A stretch of 64,000 nucleotides of DNA from Ruminococcus sp. YRD2003 (GTDB lineage: Bacteria; Bacillota; Clostridia; Oscillospirales; Ruminococcaceae): the NCBI GenBank assembly GCA_900109435.1, contig FNZT01000008.1:62001-126000 (forward strand), given 5' to 3'. Shown here piece after piece: positions 50,162 through 57,103 of the stretch. Below the pieces are notes generated by a model that worked only from the letters and a program-made list of their open reading frames with translations, had not been told where the DNA came from and did no database searches. The stretch's first letter is position 1. Every line of letters starts with the position of its first letter. The position numbers and the translations under genes were made by a program.

Positions 50162-50167
50162 GACTAA

Positions 50168-50173
50168 ATTGTA
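50168..50173 (-). promoter_or_regulatory. Candidate early promoter -10
   Basis: TACAAT (50173-50168), weak -35. Operator copy 1 at 50197-50212 would lie around -36 to -51, a place where a regulator could act. Confidence 0.45.
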
Positions 50174-50196
50174 GCATAGGATTACTCCGAAAAGAA

Positions 50197-50212
50197 GGGA
50201 CGAATCGTACCC
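50197..50212. promoter_or_regulatory. Operator-like palindrome 1
   Basis: GGGACGAATCGTACCC: imperfect copy (one base lost) of the palindrome GGGTACGAATCGTACCC. Confidence 0.65.
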
Positions 50213-50306
50213 GGTTTCACGCGGAAACGACGCATTTCCGATGTGGAAATACATCCGTGATGCCGTGCATGAATACTTAAAACCGCATAGATACGCACAT
50301 ATTCGG

Positions 50307-50329
50307 AACGGGTACGAATCGTACCCGTT
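50307..50329. promoter_or_regulatory. Operator-like palindrome 2
   Basis: GGGTACGAATCGTACCC extended by AAC/GTT arms into a 23-bp perfect palindrome around a central A. Centre 50318. Confidence 0.75.
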
Positions 50330-50426
50330 TTTGGAAAATGTCTTTTTCTCCGACTGGAAGCTGCGATTCAGAAACAACGTATTTAAGACATTTTCGTGAT
50401 GTTTGAAGCTGCTGGAATAAATAAAA

Positions 50427-50445
50427 CGGGTACGATTCGTACCCG
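50427..50445. promoter_or_regulatory. Operator-like palindrome 3
   Basis: CGGGTACGATTCGTACCCG, centre 50436. Spacing to copy 2 is 118 bp, and copies 1-2 are 113 bp apart, so the three sites are nearly evenly placed. Confidence 0.75.
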
Positions 50446-50450
50446 AAAAT

Positions 50451-50483
50451 AAAAAAGGCCGCCAGACATTTCTGTCTGACAGC
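50451..50483 (-). terminator. Terminator after truncated gene 50503
   Basis: On the minus strand GGCTGTCAGACA-GAAA-TGTCTGGCGGCC followed by TTTTTT. It separates the fragment upstream from the early regulatory region. Confidence 0.9.
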
Positions 50484-50502
50484 CAAATAAAACATATTCA
50501 AT

Positions 50503-50634
50503 TCAGGCATCTATCCGGATGCCGTTCTCATCGTAGCCGTCCACATAATTGGTAAGAGGAACAGCTCCGGCCTCTACCAGCTTCCGGTTTACCACCGGCA
50601 CCGTCAGCGTATACCACTGCTTCAGCGCATAGAG
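50503..50634 (-). pseudogene. C-terminal gene fragment at the prophage right end
   Basis: 44 codons without a start: ALKQWYTLTVPVVNRKLVEA, GAVPLTNYVDGYDENGIRID and a final A before the stop, then a good terminator. The frame is closed (TAA at 50637-50635) as soon as host-like sequence begins. It is probably the end of a phage or host gene cut by integration. Family not recognised. Confidence 0.6.
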
Positions 50635-50682
50635 TTATTCGACATCATTGCTGAGATGGATTCCAGCATTGAGGGAAAGGAG
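50626..50682 (+). pseudogene. Possible 3' end of an interrupted host gene
   Basis: The plus strand frame IELFDIIAEMDSSIEGKE-stop ends 8 bp before the SIMPL gene and carries its ribosome site (AAAGGAG). It looks like the true end of a host gene whose 5' part is missing, because the upstream sequence belongs to the prophage. No matching 5' part was found near 5390 or 3460. Confidence 0.45.
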
Positions 50683-50689
50683 TAATATC

Positions 50690-51352
50690 ATGAGAACGAT
50701 AAGAGTTACTGGCAAGGGACAGATCAAGGTAAAGCCCGATATGACAAGAATCACCATTACCCTTGAGGGAATGTACCCGGATTGCGCAGAAACCATCCGC
50801 CACTCGTCCGAGGATACGGACAGCCTGAAAGACGTTCTCGCAGCATTCGGATTTGAGCGTACTGACCTGAAAACGCTCAGCTTCAATGTGGATACCGAGT
50901 ACGAAAGCTACAGAGAGAACGACGCTTACAAGCAACGCTTTGTCGGATACCGCTTCAGGCACCTTCTCAAAGTGGAATTCGATTCTGACAACGAGCGTCT
51001 CGGCAAAATCCTGTTTGCCCTCGGAAACTGCGACCTGAATCCGGAGATCCGTATCAGCTATACGGTGAAAGATCCGGAAGCGGCAAAGAACGAGTTGCTC
51101 GGAAAGGCTGTCAAAGATGCGAAAGAAAAGGCTGTGGTAATCACAGCAGCGGCAGGCGTAACTCTGAAAGACATCCAGAGCATTGACTACACCTGGGGTG
51201 AGATTGAGTTTGAAGTCAACCCAATGAACCGTCTTATGAAGGCTTGCGCACCTGTTCCGGCTGCTTGTGAGGATGCTTGCTACGATATGGATATCGAGCC
51301 TGATGACATTAAGGTTGCTGACACAGTGATTGTTGTGTGGGAGATTGCATGA
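50690..51352 (+). CDS. SIMPL-domain (DUF541) protein
   Basis: 220 aa from the ATG at 50690 (AAAGGAG site). IRVTGKGQIKVKPDMTRITI, VDTEYESYRENDAYKQRFVG and AVKDAKEKAVVITAAAGVTL define the SIMPL/DUF541 family (Kanamycin-sensitivity/oxidative-stress related in other bacteria; biochemical role unclear). No signal peptide, so cytoplasmic here. First intact host gene right of the prophage. Confidence 0.9.
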   Translation: MRTIRVTGKGQIKVKPDMTRITITLEGMYPDCAETIRHSSEDTDSLKDVLAAFGFERTDLKTLSFNVDTEYESYRENDAYKQRFVGYRFRHLLKVEFDSDNERLGKILFALGNCDLNPEIRISYTVKDPEAAKNELLGKAVKDAKEKAVVITAAAGVTLKDIQSIDYTWGEIEFEVNPMNRLMKACAPVPAACEDACYDMDIEPDDIKVADTVIVVWEIA

Positions 51353-51362
51353 CGCCAATACT

Positions 51363-51391
51363 CTTGCTTTTTCGCAGATATTATGTTATAC
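51363..51391 (+). promoter_or_regulatory. Promoter and leader hairpin of gene 51488
   Basis: TTGCTT, 17-bp spacer, TATACT near 51366-51394. The leader includes the stem AACGTCTTGC / GCAGGGCGTT (about 51437-51460) with a UCAU loop and a T-rich end, a possible attenuator. Confidence 0.6.
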
Positions 51392-51487
51392 TATTCTGTA
51401 AGAAGCAAGCAATAAGGCTGAAAAGTACATCAGAGAACGTCTTGCTCATGCAGGGCGTTTTCGCTTTAATATGAAAGAAGTGAATAT

Positions 51488-51715
51488 ATGGCTGAACAGA
51501 AGATTATCGACCGGGAAACCTACCGTGCGATAAAGAAAATGAGCCGTGAGGAACTTCAAGCTTTCCTGATGCGCTACGCTAACGGACTGCTGGAGAAAGA
51601 CAGAAAGTTCCTTGATCTGCGGGAGGTTGAAAAAGACCTACGGCAGATCAAGGGTATTGGCGATAAGCGCGTCGAGGAAATCATGGCAGTATTTGAAAAG
51701 CATCTCAGCGTGTAA
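51488..51715 (+). CDS. Small helix-hairpin-helix protein
   Basis: 75 aa. ETYRAIKKMSREELQAFLMR, then IKGIGDKRVEEIMAVFEKHL, a HhH-like motif for DNA backbone contacts. Host gene of unknown role; own promoter. Confidence 0.7.
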   Translation: MAEQKIIDRETYRAIKKMSREELQAFLMRYANGLLEKDRKFLDLREVEKDLRQIKGIGDKRVEEIMAVFEKHLSV

Positions 51716-51859
51716 CTACTTCTCTATACGTCTACTTACCAGACGATTAGGGATCATTTTGATAATAAGCAGCTTACATATCAATTAAGCCACAAATATA
51801 TGTAACTGCTACCGGATCAATATTTATCTGAAAATAAGAGCTAAAGGGGGCGTTATTTA

Positions 51860-53737
51860 ATGGAGAAAAAAATCGAAGAGCTAAAATCCAAACTGCGAAA
51901 TATTGATACCAAGGAAATCCTAGGTTGGATTGCAACTCGGTTTGTTACTGGTATTGCTGAAGGAGAGGACGCATCAGAAGCATCAGATATATTTAATAAA
52001 ACTAATCTCATGTCGCCTCAAAAGCAATACCTATATCTTGCAGGGTTACTTATGAGTACAACTCCTTCCGATACCGTTCAAATTCAGAATGTAGCAAAAT
52101 ACGAAGAAATAGAAAATGATCTTCAAGAAATAACGTCTACATACTATAATGGATTTTTGCCCTCTATTGACGAGTTTTCTTCGCTTAATGATACCGAAAA
52201 GCAACAACGATTGATTTCAGCATCTGCCTTCCTTTCGTATTTTGATATGGGCGATCTAAGATATGAAGAACAAACAGAGCAGTTAATTAACGAACTTTTT
52301 TCTCAATTTGATGATGAATTACTGTCCATTACTGGTTTATCTATTAACGACTATTTATCTTTTTATCATTATGTTAAAATGAAAGTACAAGAATCCATTG
52401 ATAAACCAAGACAATTAATGGAATCAATATTTGAGAAAATGGATGGTGAATTCTCTGAAGAGGCGTACAATGACTTTTTGAAAAGCTCACAAGACATACG
52501 TGAGCCTCTTATCAATTCTATAAACGGTTTCTTTTCAATTAATATTGCCGAGATTTATCAATACTTTGGAGATAGAAAAGCCTCAACACTTATGGATTTG
52601 TTTACAATCGAACGCAAAGAACGCGATTTTAAATACTACAACGATGAAAATCCTTTTGTAAATCAGCCATTATGTAAATTGGGAGATACGATATTTGTTG
52701 CAGTTCCAACTTTTCTTCTTAATGCGATTTATTATAAAATCACCAATTTGTTGGAGAACCAGACCGGAAAGGCTGCTTCAAAATATAGCAAGAAAAAAGC
52801 AGATCGGGTTGAAGAGATGTTCCTCGAACGATTTAAATTAATTTTTGGAGACAAAGCTTCCTATCATCAAACCGTTTGTGAAGAAAAAGGAACAAAGGAA
52901 CACGACTTACTGATAGAATATAAAGACTTCATCCTTATTGCTGAGATTAAAGCCTCAAAAGTTAGAGAGCCTTTCTTCAATCCAGAAAAAGGGTATAAGC
53001 GCATCTATGATCATTTTAATTCTGATAGTGGTATTGGCGGTGGATATAAACAGGCAATTATCTTAAAAAAACTGATTGAGAGTAATAACTCGACCACTTT
53101 ATATGAACAGAAAGTCAAGCCTTTTTCAATTAGCGACGTACACAAAAAAACAATTCTACCACTCGTCCTAACACTAAATCAATTCGGAGAAATTGCTATA
53201 AACACCTCGCAGCTATTAGAAAAGGAAGAACATGAACCCTATCCTTGGACTTGTAATCTCCATGATTTTGAAAACATCATAGAGATTCAAAAATATCTGA
53301 GAAAGACTCCAGACGATTTTATTAATTACATAGTATGGAGAATATCACATCACAAACAATTTATGTCGTTTGACGAATTAGAAATTATTGAGCAGTATTA
53401 TTGCAACCCTTCCTTCGTGTCAGGAATTGATGATGATACCGCGATTATGACAATGCCTTTTGGTCCGAATTTGATTGATAAAATATACTTTAAAAAACAT
53501 GGAATTACTTATAATATGCCAAGCGATCCCGTGGATTCTGTTAATTCAGCAACCATGAGTGATGCATCTCCATTTCTCAATTCAGCACCAATTATTATGG
53601 GGGCTTCTTCTCCATTTTTTGATCCAACTCAAATACCGCTAATAATTCCCCCAAAAATAGGTGGTAAAAAGCCTTGCCCATGCGGAAGCGGAAAAAGGTT
53701 TAAAAGATGCTGTAAAGGCAAAGGAATTTATGACTAA
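51860..53737 (+). CDS. SEC-C protein with PD-(D/E)XK-like motif
   Basis: 625 aa, AGGGGG site. Much more AT-rich than the surrounding host genes. The N-terminal 280 residues are helical and unrecognised. Residues about 330-380 read KEHDLLIEYKDFILIAEIKA, a D...ExK arrangement of PD-(D/E)XK nucleases. The last 20 residues, KPCPCGSGKRFKRCCKGKG, form a SEC-C zinc motif as in SecA and in many nuclease fusions. No close homologue recognised. Its composition and place beside the prophage suggest a defence or element-borne gene. Confidence 0.75.
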   Translation: MEKKIEELKSKLRNIDTKEILGWIATRFVTGIAEGEDASEASDIFNKTNLMSPQKQYLYLAGLLMSTTPSDTVQIQNVAKYEEIENDLQEITSTYYNGFLPSIDEFSSLNDTEKQQRLISASAFLSYFDMGDLRYEEQTEQLINELFSQFDDELLSITGLSINDYLSFYHYVKMKVQESIDKPRQLMESIFEKMDGEFSEEAYNDFLKSSQDIREPLINSINGFFSINIAEIYQYFGDRKASTLMDLFTIERKERDFKYYNDENPFVNQPLCKLGDTIFVAVPTFLLNAIYYKITNLLENQTGKAASKYSKKKADRVEEMFLERFKLIFGDKASYHQTVCEEKGTKEHDLLIEYKDFILIAEIKASKVREPFFNPEKGYKRIYDHFNSDSGIGGGYKQAIILKKLIESNNSTTLYEQKVKPFSISDVHKKTILPLVLTLNQFGEIAINTSQLLEKEEHEPYPWTCNLHDFENIIEIQKYLRKTPDDFINYIVWRISHHKQFMSFDELEIIEQYYCNPSFVSGIDDDTAIMTMPFGPNLIDKIYFKKHGITYNMPSDPVDSVNSATMSDASPFLNSAPIIMGASSPFFDPTQIPLIIPPKIGGKKPCPCGSGKRFKRCCKGKGIYD

Positions 53738-53950
53738 GAGCGATTAACAATTCTCCTTTATGCTTATTCTCCCGTGAACAGAGCGATTATCGACATATTT
53801 CCACGCATATAAAGCACCGAAAAAACAACCAATCTACGCACTCACGGAAACCACTCTCCCCTACTCCGGATTATACGTAATCATATCTTACGTCTTGGCG
53901 CACGTTGAGTGCGTAGTATTGATGTCAAAGAAAAATTAAAGAGCATAAGA
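53738..53950. other. Intergenic region with long inverted repeat
   Basis: CTACGCACTCA (53834-53844) and TGAGTGCGTAG (53906-53916) are a perfect 11-bp inverted repeat enclosing a smaller one (ACGTAA / TTACGT). No gene found. Could be a structured RNA or a remnant element end. Confidence 0.5.
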
Positions 53951-53981
53951 AAAGTGCCGAAAATTCGGCACTTTTTCTCTT
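53950..53981. terminator. Bidirectional terminator
   Basis: AAAAGTGCCGA / TCGGCACTTTTT with an AAAT loop. It ends the SEC-C gene transcript (plus) and the MoxR operon (minus). Confidence 0.93.
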
Positions 53982-53984
53982 ATG

Positions 53985-54093
53985 TAGGAATGAGCGCTTT
54001 CACGGATTCGTAATTATGCTTGTCCTCGGGAACAAGTCCGGTGTCTTTTTCAGATACAGCATGTCTTTTTCAGATAAATTGATAAGGCTCATA
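53985..54093 (-). pseudogene. Decayed gene remnant after the MoxR gene
   Basis: Two short minus-strand frames, MSLINLSEKDMLYLKKTPDL from ATG 54093 and then, after a phase change, LVPEDKHNYESVKALIPT-stop, look like one frame-shifted gene end. TGTCTTTTTCAGATA is duplicated here (around 54049 and 54064), which may have caused the damage. Confidence 0.45.
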
Positions 54094-54097
54094 GCTT

Positions 54098-55603
54098 TCA
54101 TTCATCAAGCTGCAGTTCTGCTATCTCGGCAGTGAGCTGCATACCTCTCTGATGCAGGAGCATCTCCTTGTTGTACTTGAAATATTTCTCGCTGCCATAT
54201 TTTGAGATAAATGATGACGCATAGGGATTGATTGTCAACTCGGTTATAAATATCATCATTTCCTGACCGATGCCAAAGCAATCCTCAACGAATCCGAAAG
54301 CATTTTCCAGCATTTTGCCAGCTGCAGGCGATACTTCCAGAAGCCCTTCCTTGCAAACCTGAAAATCTGACCGTATAATGTCATCGCTTGAACCTCTGTC
54401 GATCGTCAGCTTTTTTTCAAGCACCTCTATGATCTTCACAGTTCTGTGAAAGGTGGCTTTTTCGTCAGCAGATACACCCGCTGCAAGCTTCGCAGCCGAA
54501 AAATCACTCCTGTATTTATCCAGACCCTTTCTGACAATTTCTGCGGTGATACCGTTGTAGTCAGTCTTATTCCGCCGCAGTTCCTTAATGAACATCATAT
54601 ATTTCCTGAGAGCCATTTCTGCAATACAGATGCTCTTGAATTCGTGTCCGAGGCCGTCAAGCAGCAGACCGATAATGCTGAGCCTTTCATCAAAGGCGGC
54701 AGCGGAGGCTCTTTCCCGGAGCTGCTTGGTGACCTTTCCCGAAAGGATGTCCTTGATCTGGTAGTCAGACTTGTATTTGTTGAACAAGTCGTAATATATC
54801 GCAAAATCCCTTGCTATGCCCTTGTGGCGGAGATACTGCGAGATCAGCATTTCATTTACAGTGATATTGTTCTTCTCCATCAGCCATATCATATTTGACA
54901 GGTCGTTCCAGCCGCGGGCAGTTACATAGCTTTTGCCATCGACCGTAGTCTCGATGAGGTAAAAATTATCCTTCTTTATGTTAAGATAGGTCGTTATGGA
55001 CGGGTGGATATTTTTCTTTGCGGCATAGTGCGTCCATACGCTGAATTCCGGCTCGACTTCAATGACCTTCAGTCTGTCCCATGTAACTATGTCAAACTCC
55101 CTGACAGAATTATTGTACTCCGGCGGATTTCCCGCAGTGACAACTATCCAGCCGTTCGGCACCTTGTGGCTGCCAAAGACCTTATACTGCAAAAACTGTA
55201 GCATTGACGGGGCAAGTGTCTCACTGACGCAGTTTATCTCGTCGATAAAGAGTATGCCCTCCTTTACGCCTGTATTCTCCATAACCTCATAAACACTGGC
55301 GATGATCTCTGACATTGTGTACTCCGAAATGCGGTATTCTTTGCCTCCGAATGTTTTTTTCTCGATGAAGGGAAGTCCCAGAGCGGACTGCCTTGTGTGG
55401 TGGGTCATTGAATATGAGACCAGACCGACTCCAAATTCCTGTGCAATCTGCTGCATAATGGCTGTCTTGCCGATTCCGGGAGGTCCTATAAGGAACACCG
55501 GGCGCTGCTCCTCCTCCGGTATCAGATATTCGCCGAATTCGTCCTTTGCGAAGTATGCCGTCATAGTGTTTTTTATTTGTTCCTTTGCCTGTGCAATATT
55601 CAT
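54098..55603 (-). CDS. MoxR-type AAA+ ATPase
   Basis: 501 aa. Walker A FLIGPPGIGKTAIMQQIAQE, Walker B GILFIDEINCVSETLAPSML, sensor 1 IVVTAGNPPEYNNSVREFDI. The C-terminal 250 residues are helical and family-specific. Such ATPases remodel partner proteins together with a VWA protein. The gene overlaps the VWA gene by one base (TGATG), so they form a pair. Positioned downstream of the VWA and LRR genes on the same strand. Confidence 0.9.
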   Translation of the reverse strand: MNIAQAKEQIKNTMTAYFAKDEFGEYLIPEEEQRPVFLIGPPGIGKTAIMQQIAQEFGVGLVSYSMTHHTRQSALGLPFIEKKTFGGKEYRISEYTMSEIIASVYEVMENTGVKEGILFIDEINCVSETLAPSMLQFLQYKVFGSHKVPNGWIVVTAGNPPEYNNSVREFDIVTWDRLKVIEVEPEFSVWTHYAAKKNIHPSITTYLNIKKDNFYLIETTVDGKSYVTARGWNDLSNMIWLMEKNNITVNEMLISQYLRHKGIARDFAIYYDLFNKYKSDYQIKDILSGKVTKQLRERASAAAFDERLSIIGLLLDGLGHEFKSICIAEMALRKYMMFIKELRRNKTDYNGITAEIVRKGLDKYRSDFSAAKLAAGVSADEKATFHRTVKIIEVLEKKLTIDRGSSDDIIRSDFQVCKEGLLEVSPAAGKMLENAFGFVEDCFGIGQEMMIFITELTINPYASSFISKYGSEKYFKYNKEMLLHQRGMQLTAEIAELQLDE

Positions 55604-56985
55604 CAGATCTCATCCTCCATTAAAACAAGTTTTATCGCCCAGGGCGGAACCTGCGGCACATAGGTCTCATCCTCCTCAACGAAAACGAATGCAGTCTCGT
55701 AAGGTGGCTTCCTTTCAGGAAAGTCTCCGTAGCCGTCTGTGAAATAAATCAGCCCTTTCAGATTGGTGAATTTCTTCTGTTCAAGCAGCTTATCCACAAG
55801 TAAGAACACAGGTCTGAAATCCGTTCCGCCAAAGCCGTGAAGCGCCATACGAGCAATATAATTATCGAATTCCTCCTGCGACGTGATCATAACGTGTTCC
55901 TGTATTTCGGTATCACACTGAATAATGTGGACGTTTATCTTTCTGAAAAAGCTCTCTGTCTGCTTCATAATATTATATGTCTTGTTGAGAAAGGTCTGAA
56001 CAAGGTCTCCGGACACAGAGCCGGACGTATCAATGGCAATGACGAACTCCCTTATCCGCTTGACGTCTTTGTACTCCAGCGGCTCAATCAGCGGCATATT
56101 ATTGTAAAGCTTTAGTCCATAGGTGTAGTATATATAATCGAATTCATCATCGTTCACCTGCATTGCCTCTCCCATAACGGCAAACTTCTTCAGGAATGAG
56201 GTATAGTCATATTTTTCCCTGTTGAGTGCCTTCAAGCTCTGGAGCATACTGTCTGCCTTATCGCCCTGAGTCTTTGACACAGTCTCCATATCTACCTGTA
56301 TTCGTCTGGAAATAACTGCCCAATCCGCCTCGGAGCAGAGTGCTGGTGCCTCAGAAGTGCTGCTGCCTTGCTTATCTCCGAGCATCTGTTCATCATCATC
56401 GCTGCTGTTTTCGTTATTGTTCCCACCTATGCCGAGCTGCTCCTTCTCATTCGGAGGCATATACCAAAGCCGATGATCATCAAGGGAAAAAATATCCTCC
56501 AGTTCGCTGAGCTGCTGTTCATCGGGAGGGTCATCCCTGAAAAGCTTGTAGACCTTCTCAGCGGTAATGATATTCAATTCACTCTCAAAGTGCCATAGTT
56601 CACGCATCAGAAGATTGCTGCGTCCCGCTTCGAGCTGCGGAAGAGACATTCCGTAGATCATGCTCTCAACTGCAACATCACAGGCAATATCCCAAAGCCG
56701 GCGATCAATGTCAAGTCTGACAAAATTGTGCCGAAACACGCAATGCAGAAGAGTATGAAAATACCGCCGCACAGTCAGCGCATTATTATCGACATAGCTT
56801 TTCAGCAGGAAATTCGGGTAATAAACCAGATGCCTTCCGTCAGAGCCAAATTTCATAAAATCTACCGGCAAAGGTTTCAGTCTGCTCAGAGCAGAGTCCA
56901 TAAAACGCAGATTCAGAATTATCGTATTTCTGCAATTATTCAACACCTGACCGCTTAGATGAATGATTTTCTCATCTCTGTCCAA
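55603..56985 (-). CDS. VWA-domain protein (DUF2201-like)
   Basis: 460 aa. A TTG at 56985 is chosen as start because AAAGGCGG precedes it; the ATG at 57030 has no ribosome site and gives an odd Cys-rich start. Residues 55-215 are a degenerate metallopeptidase-like domain (HTLLHCVFRHNF in place of HExxH). An acidic Asn/Ser linker follows. Residues about 315-450 are a VWA domain with MIDAS start FVIAIDTSGSVSGDLV and later IYFTDGYGDFP. Partner of the MoxR ATPase; together likely a chaperone or conflict module. Confidence 0.87.
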   Translation of the reverse strand: MDRDEKIIHLSGQVLNNCRNTIILNLRFMDSALSRLKPLPVDFMKFGSDGRHLVYYPNFLLKSYVDNNALTVRRYFHTLLHCVFRHNFVRLDIDRRLWDIACDVAVESMIYGMSLPQLEAGRSNLLMRELWHFESELNIITAEKVYKLFRDDPPDEQQLSELEDIFSLDDHRLWYMPPNEKEQLGIGGNNNENSSDDDEQMLGDKQGSSTSEAPALCSEADWAVISRRIQVDMETVSKTQGDKADSMLQSLKALNREKYDYTSFLKKFAVMGEAMQVNDDEFDYIYYTYGLKLYNNMPLIEPLEYKDVKRIREFVIAIDTSGSVSGDLVQTFLNKTYNIMKQTESFFRKINVHIIQCDTEIQEHVMITSQEEFDNYIARMALHGFGGTDFRPVFLLVDKLLEQKKFTNLKGLIYFTDGYGDFPERKPPYETAFVFVEEDETYVPQVPPWAIKLVLMEDEI

Positions 56986-57103
56986 AAACACCACCGCCTT
57001 TCGTTCCCTAAAACAAATCTGACAAAGCACAAAAAAGCGGCTCCCGTATCAGCTTCCGGGAAGCCGCCTTCAATATTTCTATGATATTCAGGATGCTGCT
57101 TTA

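Larger units (their letters stand above)
5390..50634. mobile_element. Siphovirus-type prophage with cargo cassettes
   Basis: A continuous set of phage modules: integration, lysis, tail, head, packaging and replication, almost all on the minus strand with short spacings or ATGA overlaps. The left limit is set at the end of the recombinase genes. The right limit is at about 50634, where a truncated minus-strand gene meets host sequence. No long identical direct repeats were found at these limits, as expected for large serine recombinases with short cores, so the ends are approximate. All structural genes look intact. Whether the element can excise depends on the recombinases and on terminators inside the late operon. 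Confidence 0.85.

Noticed and set aside
50197..50445. CRISPR-like repeats (three similar palindromes)
   Set aside because: Only three copies with spacers of about 100 bp and degenerate flanks; no cas genes. They fit operators better.
50277..50510. Minus-strand frames at 50138-50510 as small genes
   Set aside because: They are formed by the palindromes and a terminator, have no ribosome sites, and overlap each other.
3474..50635. Possible att core ATAGAGT at 3474-3480 and 50629-50635
   Set aside because: Seven bases can match by chance over this length. Joining the two sides does not restore either broken reading frame at 50634.
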